Shown in pieces: positions 1 through 9,279 of a DNA stretch of 64,000 nucleotides; the stretch's first letter is position 1, and the number at the start of each line of letters is the position of its first letter. The stretch is from Bacteroidetes bacterium HGW-Bacteroidetes-8 (GTDB lineage: Bacteria; Bacteroidota; Bacteroidia; Bacteroidales; UBA932): positions 662,027 through 726,026 of the forward strand of contig PHCZ01000001.1 in assembly GCA_002840895.1 (NCBI GenBank). Reading direction: 5' to 3'. Below the pieces are notes generated by a model. That model made no database searches. It saw only the letters and a program-made list of their open reading frames with translations, and was not told where the DNA came from. The position numbers were made by a program, and so were the translations under genes.

Positions 1-306
1 AGGACCATAGGAAAAATCCTGATTCAGGAACAATAGGTCAAGTGCTAAGAGAAAGGATTCCGGCTTATCCTCCTTATCCTCAATTATACAAATAAAGTTA
101 CTATTGAGCAGTTTGACAACCTCTTCATTTGCAAAAAGTTCTAACGACGACTCTCTGATATTGATATTGCTTATATATCCAATGTGTAAAAAAATTAACT
201 TATCCTCCTCTTGAGCAATATTAAGGAGCTCATTAGTAAGTGAGTAGTGCCAATTTACCCCCTTTCCGTTAAACATTTTAAGGTATGGAGAACAACTTTT
301 GAACAT
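1..306 (-). CDS. DUF255 / YyaL-SPATA20 family thioredoxin-like protein, N-terminal part only
   Basis: The first 102 codons of a minus-strand gene that continues past the left edge. The translation begins MFKSCSPYLK and follows the N-terminal pattern of the YyaL/SPATA20 (DUF255) family: the 'KSPYL...NPVDW' opening appears as CSPYLKMFNGKGVNW, then 'EEDKLIFLHIGY', then 'NEEVVKLLNSNFICI'. I chose the start at 306 because this conserved opening needs it and a stop codon lies directly upstream; the internal ATG at 276 would cut it off. The family normally has a thioredoxin-like CxxC motif right after IGY; here that stretch reads ISNINIRES, with no cysteine. The function of the family is poorly known. 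The gene is divergent from the acyl-CoA ligase gene, with only 36 bases between the two starts. Confidence 0.72.
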   Translation of the reverse strand, partial: MFKSCSPYLKMFNGKGVNWHYSLTNELLNIAQEEDKLIFLHIGYISNINIRESSLELFANEEVVKLLNSNFICIIEDKEDKPESFLLALDLLFLNQDFSYGP

Positions 307-342
307 TTATTATATATTTTTGCTAAACAAAACCTAACCATT

Positions 343-2193
343 ATGAAAAAAAGAACAATTATTGATCTTTTTGAAGAGTCAGTTGAGAAATATTCCAACT
401 ATACTCTTTTACTCGAGAAAATTGACAAGGAGTATAATCCTACCACCTATTTTCAAACTAAGCTACTCGCAGAACAATTTGGTGCGGGCCTTTGTTCATT
501 GGGCTTTCAAAAAAAGAGTCACGCATCAATAATCTCCGAGGGTCGGAATTGGTGGATAATTGGAGAGCTGGGAATCTTCTATGCAGGTGGAGTTAATGTT
601 CCTATTTCAATCAAGATTGAGGAGAGTAGCGATCTTCTTTTCAGGCTCATTCACGCCGATGTCGACACTCTGCTGGTCTCAGAGAGACAGTTAAGGAAGA
701 TAAGACCTATAAAGGATCAGCTACCTTTGGTCAAGAGGATAGTCGTCTTTGACAAACTTGAAAGCTATGAACAGGGTGAAATCTTTGTAGAAGATGTTGT
801 AAATATTGGAAAAGATTATTTGACAAATAATAGTGACAACTTTAAAGCTATAGCACAATCAATTAGTAATGATGACTATGCGACAATAACCTATACCTCT
901 GGAACAACTGCAGACCCAAAAGGCGTTATCCTTACACACAGGAACTATACAGCAAATGTAGAACAGGCATTATCTATAATGTCTATCCCTCCAAAAAAGA
1001 GAATGCTCATAATCCTTCCTCTGGACCACTGTTTTGCACACGTTGTAGGCTTCTATATAATGATAGCTACAGGATCTGTAGTAGCCACTGTACAGGCCGG
1101 GAAAACCGGGATGGATACACTTAAGAATATTCCGATAAATATAAACGAGGTCAAGCCAAATATCTTATTATCAGTACCTGCTTTAGCTAAAAGTTTCCGT
1201 AAAAACATTGAAAACTCTATAAAATCAAAAGGTAAATTAGCCGAAGCACTTTTTGGTTTTGCTCTTAAAGTTGCTTATGCATATAACAAAAAAGGATTTA
1301 ACAAAGGCACAGGAGCCTCTGGACTATTATTGCCTTTGGTAAGGTTATTTGACAAGATTCTCTTCTCAAAAGTAAAAAATGCAATGGGGGGAGAGCTGGA
1401 ATTTTTTGTTGGAGGGGGAGCTCTTCTGGATATTGAGATGCAAAAATTCTACTATGCACTAGGAATTCCAATGTTCCAGGGGTATGGTCTCTCAGAAGCA
1501 ACACCTATTATATCCTCAAACGGCCCCGATAAACATAAACTAGGCTCTTCTGGGATATTGATAAAACCACTAGAACTTAAGATCCTTGATTCTGAAGGCA
1601 ATTCAATGCCTTTGGGAGTTTCCGGAGAGATAGTTATCAAAGGCGAGAACGTTATGGCTGGTTATTGGAAAAACCCAAAGGCTACCCAAGAGAGTGTCAG
1701 GGACGGTTGGCTATACACAGGTGATCTTGGATATATGGATGCAGATGGATTTCTATATGTGCTTGGTAGGTTCAAATCTCTTCTGATATCAAGTGACGGA
1801 GAGAAATATTCACCTGAAGGTATAGAGGAGGCTATTTTAGGGAACTCTAAACTTATTCAGCAGGTTATGCTTCATAACAACCAGTCTCCTTATACAATTG
1901 CAATACTCTCAGTAGATAAAAGCAGATTGAGAGGAAAAGAGCTTGTGGATGCTGTTTCAAAAGAGCTAAATAAATATAAAGGCAATGGAGAGTATGCAGG
2001 AATGTTTCCGGAAAGATGGCTTCCATCTTCATTTATTATTGCTGACGAACCATTTTCGGAGCAAAACAGAATGATTAACTCAACAATGAAGATGGTAAGG
2101 TCTAAAGTTGAAGAGGTTTATGCAGAAAGGATTCGATATGCCTATACACCTGAAGGGAAGAATATCTACAACAAATATAATCTGGAGCAGTAA
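343..2193 (+). CDS. AMP-forming long-chain acyl-CoA ligase
   Basis: An adenylate-forming enzyme that activates a fatty acid with ATP and CoA. From the chosen start (616 residues) the phosphate-binding loop YTSGTTADPKG is at about 184-194, followed by the GYGLSEATP motif, the YTGDLG motif and the C-terminal hinge region with LGRFKSLLISSDGEK. Length and motif order fit the bacterial FadD15-like/long-chain group. A GTG at 247 would extend the frame, but the added residues look non-homologous and overlap the divergent gene, so ATG 343 (MKKRTIIDLF) is preferred. Its stop overlaps the start of the M28 peptidase gene by one base (TAATG), so the two are co-transcribed; an acyltransferase follows, which suggests a role in lipid remodelling or fatty-acid salvage. 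The exact substrate cannot be read from sequence. Confidence 0.88.
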   Translation: MKKRTIIDLFEESVEKYSNYTLLLEKIDKEYNPTTYFQTKLLAEQFGAGLCSLGFQKKSHASIISEGRNWWIIGELGIFYAGGVNVPISIKIEESSDLLFRLIHADVDTLLVSERQLRKIRPIKDQLPLVKRIVVFDKLESYEQGEIFVEDVVNIGKDYLTNNSDNFKAIAQSISNDDYATITYTSGTTADPKGVILTHRNYTANVEQALSIMSIPPKKRMLIILPLDHCFAHVVGFYIMIATGSVVATVQAGKTGMDTLKNIPININEVKPNILLSVPALAKSFRKNIENSIKSKGKLAEALFGFALKVAYAYNKKGFNKGTGASGLLLPLVRLFDKILFSKVKNAMGGELEFFVGGGALLDIEMQKFYYALGIPMFQGYGLSEATPIISSNGPDKHKLGSSGILIKPLELKILDSEGNSMPLGVSGEIVIKGENVMAGYWKNPKATQESVRDGWLYTGDLGYMDADGFLYVLGRFKSLLISSDGEKYSPEGIEEAILGNSKLIQQVMLHNNQSPYTIAILSVDKSRLRGKELVDAVSKELNKYKGNGEYAGMFPERWLPSSFIIADEPFSEQNRMINSTMKMVRSKVEEVYAERIRYAYTPEGKNIYNKYNLEQ

Positions 2194-3830
2194 TGAACAC
2201 CGGCAGGTTGTTTATTGCTTCGTTGGTTGTTATAACAACCTTAATATTATCTTTAGATAACTCTTTTCTTCCACGTGTAGAAGAGATTGATAGCAAGAGC
2301 TTTTCTGCCCAAAGAGTGAAGGCAGATATTAAGGTTATTTCTAAAGAGCCACACTCAATCGATCACCCTTTTGAGAGAGAGATTGTCAGAAACTATCTAT
2401 CTGACCGGCTTGCCGAAATTGGTATGGATGTCACCTGTTACAGATATGATTCAATTCAGGATAGGTTCAAAAGATCTATAGATATTGCAAACCTTTATGC
2501 TGTTTCTGAGCCTGTAAACAGAAGCGCGGGATCTTATGTAATGTTAATTGCTCATATTGACTCAAGATTCAAAAGTATGGTAAATGGGAGAGAGGAGTAC
2601 TCTTTTGGAGCAGCAGATGACGGATATGGGCTTGGAGTTATTCTTGAGGTTGTAAATAATGCTCAAAAATACAGAGATAAGTGGATACAGGGGATAAAGG
2701 TTCTGTTTACAGATTCCGAAGAGTCAAACCTTGAGGGGATTAAAAATGCAATTAAGCACGACTCTTTGATATTTAATAATGTAGGGTTTATTATTAACAT
2801 CGAAGCAAGAGGTGTAAAAGGGGCCGCAATACTATTTGAAACCTCTGCTGGAAACAGAAATATCATCGATTTATACAAAAGAGCCAGATATCCATATGCC
2901 TATTCTCTGACCACTGCCATCTACAGAATACTACCTAACAATACCGATTTTACTATTGTTAAAGATCGCTTTCCGGGGATGAATTTTGCAGTAATTGATA
3001 ATCTTAATTACTATCATACTAAGCTTGACAACTTTGAAAATATATCACTTAAATCCATACAACACTATGGAGATCAGATTGAACCAATTGTGGAAGAGTA
3101 TCTTATCAATCCTAAATACTCCCAAAGCGACTATTTAAAAAGCGATAAAGATCTTGTTTTCTTCTCTCTTCCATATCTGGGTCTAATAACACTTACTCCT
3201 AATATTTATCTGATATTAAAGCTTATTGCTTTTATCCTATTATTGTTTTCTCTGTTAATTAATATTAAACTCAAGAAATTTTCATCTGGAGATCTAATCA
3301 AAATATCTCTAATATTAGTTGGATTTATTTTGCTTTGCTCATTTGTAGGTTATTCAATATCCAGGTTAGCGGCAACTCTTAATGATATGGAATTCAGGTT
3401 CCAGTATTTACCTTACATAAAAAGTGAGTACCCTATTATTGCTGCATTTCTGCTATTCATATTTTTTATTTTTCTCCTTTTGTACAGACGAATTACCATC
3501 AATATGAGATTATCCGCTAATGCAATACTCACTTGTGGAAGCCTACTGCTTATAATCCTTTCGACTTTAATGTTTTACTATACCGGAGATAGTGCACTTT
3601 TTTTTGTGCCGGTCCTTATCTCTTTACCAGCATTATTCACCAGCAGGTTTAAAGATTTAAGATTTCTGAATATCATTTTCATAGTGCTCATCATCATGTT
3701 TATTACTCCTCTAATGTACTCTCTTATTGTGGCACTTACAATCGGTTCTCTCATCCTTTTTTCTGCCATTTTTATTATGTTTTTATGGATTCTTGCTCCT
3801 ATTGCAGATAGCTTTTTAAGAGATGTATAA
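2193..3830 (+). CDS. Membrane-anchored M28 family zinc aminopeptidase
   Basis: An N-terminal membrane segment (about 5-22) is followed by an M28-type peptidase domain (about 40-315). All five expected metal-ligand positions are visible: H121 in AHIDS, D142 in GAADDGYG, E176/E177 in DSEES, E204 in IEARG and H275 in YYHTKLDN. The C-terminal 220 residues hold about seven hydrophobic segments, so this is a polytopic protein with an exported catalytic domain, as in the ER/vacuolar M28 membrane peptidases and their bacterial relatives. The substrate is probably peptides or an N-terminal amino acid in the periplasm, but this is inference. It is translationally coupled to the preceding acyl-CoA ligase gene by a one-base overlap. 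Confidence 0.83.
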   Translation: MNTGRLFIASLVVITTLILSLDNSFLPRVEEIDSKSFSAQRVKADIKVISKEPHSIDHPFEREIVRNYLSDRLAEIGMDVTCYRYDSIQDRFKRSIDIANLYAVSEPVNRSAGSYVMLIAHIDSRFKSMVNGREEYSFGAADDGYGLGVILEVVNNAQKYRDKWIQGIKVLFTDSEESNLEGIKNAIKHDSLIFNNVGFIINIEARGVKGAAILFETSAGNRNIIDLYKRARYPYAYSLTTAIYRILPNNTDFTIVKDRFPGMNFAVIDNLNYYHTKLDNFENISLKSIQHYGDQIEPIVEEYLINPKYSQSDYLKSDKDLVFFSLPYLGLITLTPNIYLILKLIAFILLLFSLLINIKLKKFSSGDLIKISLILVGFILLCSFVGYSISRLAATLNDMEFRFQYLPYIKSEYPIIAAFLLFIFFIFLLLYRRITINMRLSANAILTCGSLLLIILSTLMFYYTGDSALFFVPVLISLPALFTSRFKDLRFLNIIFIVLIIMFITPLMYSLIVALTIGSLILFSAIFIMFLWILAPIADSFLRDV

Positions 3831-3838
3831 TAATTTTA

Positions 3839-3846
3839 TAACTTTG
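3839..3846 (+). promoter_or_regulatory. Bacteroidota -7 element (TAACTTTG) before the acyltransferase gene
   Basis: TAACTTTG fits the Bacteroidota -7 consensus TAnnTTTG and lies 19 bases before the start at 3866. No good TTTG is found at the expected -33 spacing, so this may be a weak secondary promoter inside the run of genes. Confidence 0.35.
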
Positions 3847-3865
3847 AAACTTTAAAGAAAAGATA

Positions 3866-4984
3866 ATGACCGGCGAGAAGTTTAAGGATATCAGACCATA
3901 TATCGGAGATGAAGAGGCTCCGGCGCTTAAAAGGATTGCATCCCATCCTCTTTTAAAAGATATCTCTGCATATCTATATCCCGGAAAAAATCCGGATGAG
4001 TTCAGAAGTTTTATCTCTTCACTTAAAAGTGTGGATGAGTTTCAGGGCAAGGTGATGCTATTTGCTATAAAAAAAATTGTTTCAGACACCTCCAAGGAAT
4101 TGACTTACTCCGGATTAGAGAACCTGACAGGAGATAAAAAACATCTCTACATATCAAATCACAGGGATATATTGCTGGACTCTGCATTGATACAGGTGAT
4201 TCTTAGAATAAATAATATTGAGACATCTGAGTTAGCAATAGGAGACAATCTCATTACAGATTCATTTATTGAAGATGTTGCCAGATCAAATAAAATGATA
4301 AAGGTCATCCGAAGCACCAACCCGCGTGAGCTTTATAACTCTTCAATGGTTTTATCTGAGTATGTCAGAGAGAGCATATCGTCTCAAAGAAGTTCAGTCT
4401 GGATTGCACAGAGAAACGGAAGAACCAAGGATGGAATTGATATTACCGAGCAGGGGCTTTTAAAAATGCTGGATATGAGCGGTTCAGGGGATTTTGTAAA
4501 CGATTTTAATGAACTATCCATTGTTCCTGTATCAATATCTTATGAATATGAGCCTTGTGATTTTTTAAAGGCAAAAGAGCTCTATATTTCAAAAAGAACA
4601 AGGTATAAAAAATCACCCGGAGAAGATTTAAATAGTATTCTTACCGGCATTATGCAGTACAAAGGGAAAATCCACATAAATTTCTGCAACCCTATAACTA
4701 TTGAAGAGCTCGAAATATGTAGTTTGAAAGCTAAAAATGAAAGATTCAAGTCGCTTTCAGAGATATTGGACTCAAGAATTAATTCTGGTTATAAAGTATG
4801 GAATACAAACAGAATAGCATCTGATTTATTGTCAAATAATATAAATTCATCTTATTACTCTAAAGAGGAGAGAAGTGCATTTGAAGAGTACTGTGAATTC
4901 AAAATTTCCGGATTTGAGGGAGAGAAAAAGGAGATTAAAGATATCTTTCTCTCTATTTATGCAAATGCTGTCAAATCAGTATAA
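3866..4984 (+). CDS. Glycerol-phosphate-acyltransferase-like protein (PlsC superfamily)
   Basis: A 372-residue protein with an acyltransferase signature: SNHRDILLDSA at about 97-107 contains the expected histidine (H99) and aspartate (D105), spaced H-x5-D rather than the usual H-x4-D of PlsC. A second conserved block, WIAQRNGRTKDG near 185, resembles the substrate-binding motif of the same superfamily. It has no clear membrane segment. Bacteroidota genomes commonly carry this variant, usually annotated as 1-acyl-glycerol-3-phosphate acyltransferase; the precise acceptor is unknown. It sits 35 bases after the M28 peptidase gene and shares its strand with the acyl-CoA ligase, which could supply its acyl donor. 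Confidence 0.7.
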   Translation: MTGEKFKDIRPYIGDEEAPALKRIASHPLLKDISAYLYPGKNPDEFRSFISSLKSVDEFQGKVMLFAIKKIVSDTSKELTYSGLENLTGDKKHLYISNHRDILLDSALIQVILRINNIETSELAIGDNLITDSFIEDVARSNKMIKVIRSTNPRELYNSSMVLSEYVRESISSQRSSVWIAQRNGRTKDGIDITEQGLLKMLDMSGSGDFVNDFNELSIVPVSISYEYEPCDFLKAKELYISKRTRYKKSPGEDLNSILTGIMQYKGKIHINFCNPITIEELEICSLKAKNERFKSLSEILDSRINSGYKVWNTNRIASDLLSNNINSSYYSKEERSAFEEYCEFKISGFEGEKKEIKDIFLSIYANAVKSV

Positions 4985-5282
4985 TTGGCATAATTACTTT
5001 ATAATCTCCTGATTTAATAATCTTTACTAAATAGCTCTTATATGCTATAACTATATTGTTATAACATATAACATTTATGTTATTTATCCTAATATGTAGC
5101 ACTATACTTTAATATTATCAAAATATCATAACTCATTAAGAGTTTATAATTAAGCAAATTTGTTTATAAACAGCAGGATAAGAATAATCAATTTAGCCCC
5201 TTTTTTTAGTTAAATTTATGGATAAAATTCGTAAATTTGCAGCTAAATATTTAAATATTAATGTCAAAAAATTAAGTTAGTA
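4985..5282 (+). promoter_or_regulatory. Leader and probable promoter/operator region of the lysine-fermentation operon
   Basis: 298 bases, very AT-rich, with no plausible gene. At 5232-5239 TAAATTTG matches the -7 form TAnnTTTG, 43 bases before the atoD start; the -33 box is not consensus. Upstream, 5057-5083 holds overlapping copies of one half-site: ATAACAT at 5061-5067 and 5068-5074, then its inverse ATGTTAT at 5077-5083, which makes a perfect 7-bp inverted repeat with a 2-base spacer, and a partial inverse TGTTAT at 5057-5062. This looks like a binding site for a dimeric regulator, though AT-rich DNA makes such repeats easier to get by chance. Confidence 0.45.
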
Positions 5283-5930
5283 ATGGATAAGTTAATAACC
5301 ATAAAAGAGGCCGTCGACAAATTAAAAGATGGAATGACAATAATGGTAGGTGGTTTTCTAACAACCGGCGGTCCAAATCTTTTAATGGACGCCATTGCTG
5401 ATTCCGGCATTAACGAACTGACACTGGTCTGTAATGATGCTGCTTTTGCAGATAAGGGGCTGGGAAAGCTTATCGCAAACAAGCAGGTTAAAAAGCTTAT
5501 TACATCATATATAGGGTCAAATCCAACAGCAATTGAACTGATGAACTCTTCCCAGATGGAGGTTGAATTCTCGCCTCAGGGAACACTAATAGAGAGGATT
5601 AGGGCTGCTGGCGCAGGCTTGGGAGGCGTACTTACCCCAACAGGGCTAGGAACAATGGTAGAGAACGGAAAGCAGGTTATTGAATTGGATGATAAAAGAT
5701 TCATTTTAGAAAAGCCAATTAAAGCAGACATCTCATTTATTGGAGCATCAATTTCAGATAAAATGGGAAATCTTTACTATAAAGGAACAACCAGAAACTT
5801 TAACCCCTTAATGGCAATGGCAGCAGATATTGTTATTGCTGAGGTTGAGCAGATTGTAGAGGTAGGAGAGATTGAGCCTGAGAACATTCACACTCCTGCT
5901 ATTCTTGTAGATTATTTAATTATAAAATAG
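5283..5930 (+). CDS. atoD: Butyrate-acetoacetate CoA-transferase, alpha subunit
   Basis: A 215-residue class I CoA-transferase A subunit. The glycine-rich start ([16 protein letters not shown], about 22-37), the middle block [20 protein letters not shown] and the C-terminal GxxxNP-like region of the family are all present. With the beta subunit AtoA it should move CoA from butyryl-CoA to acetoacetate, which releases butyrate and gives acetoacetyl-CoA for the thiolase. It is the first gene of the lysine operon; the beta subunit lies about 10 kb downstream, next to last. Seven bases separate it from kal. Confidence 0.93.
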   Translation: MDKLITIKEAVDKLKDGMTIMVGGFLTTGGPNLLMDAIADSGINELTLVCNDAAFADKGLGKLIANKQVKKLITSYIGSNPTAIELMNSSQMEVEFSPQGTLIERIRAAGAGLGGVLTPTGLGTMVENGKQVIELDDKRFILEKPIKADISFIGASISDKMGNLYYKGTTRNFNPLMAMAADIVIAEVEQIVEVGEIEPENIHTPAILVDYLIIK

Positions 5931-5937
5931 ATTTTTT

Positions 5938-6330
5938 ATGTCTCAAAAAGCAATGATTAGAGTTCGGATGAGCTCACACGATGCACACTATGGGGGAAAT
6001 CTCGTGGATGGTGCAAAAATGTTGCAACTTTTCGGCGATGTAGCTACCGAACTTTTAATAAGGGAAGATGGCGACGAAGGACTTTTCCGTGCGTATGACA
6101 GTGTAGAGTTTCTGGCCCCTGTTTATGCAGGAGACTATATTGAGGCAACAGGTGAGATTATATCCTCGGGAAACACATCCAGAAAAATGATCTTTACAGC
6201 CAGTAAGGTAATAATTCCCAGACCAGATATCTCTCCCTCAGCAGCTGATATTCTTGATAAACCGATTCTGGTTTGCAAAGCCAGCGGAACCTGCGTTACT
6301 CCAAAAGATTGTCAAAGAACTAATAAATAG
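5938..6330 (+). CDS. kal: 3-aminobutyryl-CoA ammonia-lyase
   Basis: A 130-residue single hotdog-fold protein that deaminates L-3-aminobutyryl-CoA to crotonyl-CoA and ammonia in lysine fermentation. The N-terminal [19 protein letters not shown] and the central [17 protein letters not shown] block follow the hotdog pattern, and the length is that of known Kal proteins. The identity rests mainly on position: it lies between atoD and kce, as in other lysine fermenters. The C-terminal cysteines ([13 protein letters not shown]) are notable and of unknown role. Confidence 0.9.
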   Translation: MSQKAMIRVRMSSHDAHYGGNLVDGAKMLQLFGDVATELLIREDGDEGLFRAYDSVEFLAPVYAGDYIEATGEIISSGNTSRKMIFTASKVIIPRPDISPSAADILDKPILVCKASGTCVTPKDCQRTNK

Positions 6331-6338
6331 AATAGATT

Positions 6339-7157
6339 ATGGAAAAACTGATTATTACAGCAGCAATATGTGGTGCCGAAGTACTCAAGGAGCATAATCC
6401 TGCAGTACCCTATACTGTGGAGGAGTGTGTAAGAGAGGCAAAATCTGCATATGATGCAGGCGCCAGCATTATTCACCTTCACGTAAGATATGACGACGGA
6501 ACTCCTACTCAGGATAGAAATCGTTTTAAGGAGGTTATGGATGCAATCTATAAAGTTTGTCCGGACGTTATAATTCAGCCTTCAACCGGAGGTGCAGTAG
6601 GTATGTCAAACGATGAAAGGCTTCAACCAACAGAACTTAACCCTGAGCTTGCAACTTTAGATTGCGGCACATTAAATTTTGGAGGAGATGATGTCTTTAT
6701 GAATACAGAGAATACTATCAAGTATTTTGCACAGAAGATGAACGAGAGAGGTATTAAGCCGGAATTAGAGGTCTTTGATAAAAGTATGATTGATATGGCT
6801 CTAAGGCTACATAAGAAAGGGTTTATAAAAAAACCGATGCACTTTGATTTTGTAATGGGTGTTAACGGAGGTATAACCGGTGAATTAAGAGACTTTATAT
6901 TTCTAAGGGGTAGTATTCCTGACGATGCAACATATACTGTTGCCGGTATAGGCAGGTTTGAGTTTACTCTTGCCACTGCAGCTATTATTGACGGAGGTCA
7001 CGTGAGAGTAGGGTTTGAAGATAACGTATTTATTTCGAAAGGAGTTCTTGCAAAATCCAACGGAGAGCTCGTAGAGAAAGTCGTAAGGATTGCAAAAGAG
7101 TTTGGAAGAGAGATTGCCTCTCCAAATGAGGCAAGGAAGATTTTAGGAATTAACTAA
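6339..7157 (+). CDS. kce: 3-keto-5-aminohexanoate cleavage enzyme
   Basis: A 272-residue member of the BKACE (formerly DUF849) family. It condenses 3-keto-5-aminohexanoate with acetyl-CoA to give acetoacetate and 3-aminobutyryl-CoA. The zinc ligands are visible: E14 in CGAEV, H46 and H48 in IIHLHVR, and a later glutamate at about 227 in VGFEDN. Length and these residues fit the biochemically characterised Kce closely. It sits 8 bases after kal and 34 before the first kdd, so it is part of the same transcript. Confidence 0.95.
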   Translation: MEKLIITAAICGAEVLKEHNPAVPYTVEECVREAKSAYDAGASIIHLHVRYDDGTPTQDRNRFKEVMDAIYKVCPDVIIQPSTGGAVGMSNDERLQPTELNPELATLDCGTLNFGGDDVFMNTENTIKYFAQKMNERGIKPELEVFDKSMIDMALRLHKKGFIKKPMHFDFVMGVNGGITGELRDFIFLRGSIPDDATYTVAGIGRFEFTLATAAIIDGGHVRVGFEDNVFISKGVLAKSNGELVEKVVRIAKEFGREIASPNEARKILGIN

Positions 7158-7191
7158 CCACTTAATAATAACTAAACAACTAATCAAAAAA

Positions 7192-8232
7192 ATGAAAAAG
7201 GGCAATAAATATGGCACTCACAGAGTGATTGAGCCAAAAGGCGTACTACCTCAGCCGGCAAACAAAATTGACAACAATATGGATGAGATTTACGACAATG
7301 AAATCCTTATCGATGTACAGACATTAAACATTGACTCCGCAAGTTTCACTCAAATAGAGGAGCAGGCAGGGGGAGATAAGGCTGAAATTGCCAAAATTAT
7401 GTTGGATATAGTTGCAAAACAGGGTAAGCACAGAAACCCTGTTACCGGTTCAGGGGGAATGCTGTTGGGTACAGTTGAAAAGATAGGAGATGCACTCTTA
7501 GGAAAGATTGACCTTAAAATAGGTGATAAGATTGCAACACTGGTCTCTCTTTCGTTAACACCTCTTAGGATAGACAAGATAAAGGATATTCGCCCTGATA
7601 TTGACCAGGTAGATATTGATGGAAAAGCTATTCTGTTCGAAAGTGGAATCTATGCAAAAATACCGTCAGATATGCCAGAGACCCTTGCTCTATCTGCACT
7701 TGATGTAGCAGGAGCTCCTGCCCAGACCGCCAAACTGGTAAAACCCGGAGATACTGTCTTAATTATTGGTGCAGGTGGAAAATCAGGTATGCTATGTTGT
7801 TATGAGGCTAAAAAAAGAGCCGGAGTTACAGGGAAGGTTATCGGGCTATGTCATAGTGAAAAGAGCACAAAAAGACTTAAAGACCTTGATCTGTGTGACT
7901 ATGTTTTCGCAGCAGATGCAACTCAACCTGTTCCGATACTTGAGAAGATCGAAGAGTTAACAAATGGTCAGTTATGTGATGTAATAATTAATAATGTTAA
8001 CATTACAGATACAGAGATGACCAGTATTCTTACTACCAAAGACGGAGGCATAGTATACTTCTTCTCTATGGCTACCAGCTTTACAAAGGCAGCTCTTGGT
8101 GCAGAAGGTGTCGGTAAAGATGTAAATATGATAGTGGGCAATGGCTACACTAGGGGACACGCAGAGATTACTCTTCAGATACTCAGAGAGTCCGACAAAC
8201 TAAGGAGGGTATTTACAGAACTTTACGCATAG
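7192..8232 (+). CDS. kdd: L-erythro-3,5-diaminohexanoate dehydrogenase, copy 1
   Basis: A 346-residue medium-chain-dehydrogenase-like protein that oxidises and deaminates L-erythro-3,5-diaminohexanoate to 3-keto-5-aminohexanoate. The nucleotide-binding loop GAGGKSG is at about 195-201. The strand after it reads GLCHSEKSTKR, without an acidic residue at the usual NAD-selecting position and with basic residues nearby. The opening MKKGNKYGTHRVI and the block [14 protein letters not shown] are shared with the tandem copy that begins 8 bases after its stop. The two differ throughout, so this is an old duplication. Position between kce and kamA supports the role. Confidence 0.93.
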   Translation: MKKGNKYGTHRVIEPKGVLPQPANKIDNNMDEIYDNEILIDVQTLNIDSASFTQIEEQAGGDKAEIAKIMLDIVAKQGKHRNPVTGSGGMLLGTVEKIGDALLGKIDLKIGDKIATLVSLSLTPLRIDKIKDIRPDIDQVDIDGKAILFESGIYAKIPSDMPETLALSALDVAGAPAQTAKLVKPGDTVLIIGAGGKSGMLCCYEAKKRAGVTGKVIGLCHSEKSTKRLKDLDLCDYVFAADATQPVPILEKIEELTNGQLCDVIINNVNITDTEMTSILTTKDGGIVYFFSMATSFTKAALGAEGVGKDVNMIVGNGYTRGHAEITLQILRESDKLRRVFTELYA

Positions 8233-8239
8233 TTTGAAT

Positions 8240-9274
8240 ATGAAAAAAGGGTGCAGATATGGTACTCATCGAGTTTTATCGCCGCTGGGGACTCTTCCCC
8301 AGCCGGCTTTAAAACTTGACAACTCAACAGATATTTATGATAATGAGGTGCTTATTGATGTTAGCACCCTTAATATTGACTCTGCTTCATATACTCAAAT
8401 AAAACAAGCTTGCGGTAATGATCCCGCCAAAATGGAAGAGATGATCCTCTCTATTGTCAAAGAGCGAGGAAAACTCCAAAACCCCGTTACTGGGTCAGGG
8501 GGAATGCTTATAGGCACTGTTAAGAAGATAGGTGATTCTTTCCCAAAAAACAGAATTAAGATTGGAGACAGAGTTGCAACCCTTGTCTCATTGTCTCTTA
8601 CACCATTAAAAATCAACTCAATTAAGAGTATTAACCCTTCATCAGATCAGGTAGATGTAGATGCGCAGGCAATTCTCTTTGAGAGCGGCCTCTTTGCAAT
8701 TTTACCGGATGATATTCCGGAGAAACTTGCACTAGCAGCACTTGATGTAGCAGGAGCTCCGGCTCAGGTAGACAGGCTTGTAACAGAAGGAGATATTGTT
8801 TGTATTATTGGAGGGGGAGGGAAATCGGGAATACTGTGTTGTTATCAGGCGATGCTTAATGCAGGCCCCTCAGGTAAGGTTATTGTAGTTGAATTTTCCC
8901 CTGAAAACGCAAAGAGGATTGAAAAGCTGAATCTTGCAACTGACATTATAGTAGCAGATGCTACAAATGTTATGGATGTCTACAATAAAGTTATGTCTAT
9001 TACAGGTGGAAGAGGGTGCGATGTTACTGTCAATAATGTCAATGTTCCTTCTACAGAGATGACCTCTATACTAATAACAAAAGGGCAGGGATATGTCTAC
9101 TTCTTCTCTATGGCAACCAGTTTTACCAAAGCAGCACTCGGGGCAGAGGGGGTAGGAAAAGATATAAACCTGATTGTTGGAAATGGTTATGCAAAAGGTC
9201 ACGCTAACTTGACACTTAACATAATAAGAGAGTCTAAAGAGATCCGGGATCTCTTTGAAAAATTATATGTCTAG
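8240..9274 (+). CDS. kdd: L-erythro-3,5-diaminohexanoate dehydrogenase, copy 2 (tandem paralogue)
   Basis: A 344-residue paralogue of the preceding Kdd, similar along its whole length (shared [27 protein letters not shown] and [18 protein letters not shown] blocks) but clearly diverged. Its nucleotide loop is GGGGKSG, and the following strand is VIVVEFSPE, with a glutamate where NAD-specific enzymes carry an acidic residue; copy 1 lacks it. I chose ATG 8240 ([13 protein letters not shown]), which aligns with the start of copy 1, over a TTG two codons upstream. Either the pair differs in cofactor, or they form a hetero-oligomer; which is not readable from sequence. Confidence 0.88.
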   Translation: MKKGCRYGTHRVLSPLGTLPQPALKLDNSTDIYDNEVLIDVSTLNIDSASYTQIKQACGNDPAKMEEMILSIVKERGKLQNPVTGSGGMLIGTVKKIGDSFPKNRIKIGDRVATLVSLSLTPLKINSIKSINPSSDQVDVDAQAILFESGLFAILPDDIPEKLALAALDVAGAPAQVDRLVTEGDIVCIIGGGGKSGILCCYQAMLNAGPSGKVIVVEFSPENAKRIEKLNLATDIIVADATNVMDVYNKVMSITGGRGCDVTVNNVNVPSTEMTSILITKGQGYVYFFSMATSFTKAALGAEGVGKDINLIVGNGYAKGHANLTLNIIRESKEIRDLFEKLYV

Positions 9275-9279
9275 AAATT

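Noticed and set aside
247-342. A longer reading of the acyl-CoA ligase from GTG 247
   Set aside because: The extra 32 residues do not resemble the family, and the stretch codes for the divergent DUF255 gene.
6623-6976. A 117-residue open frame opposite kce
   Set aside because: Antisense shadow within a well-supported enzyme gene.
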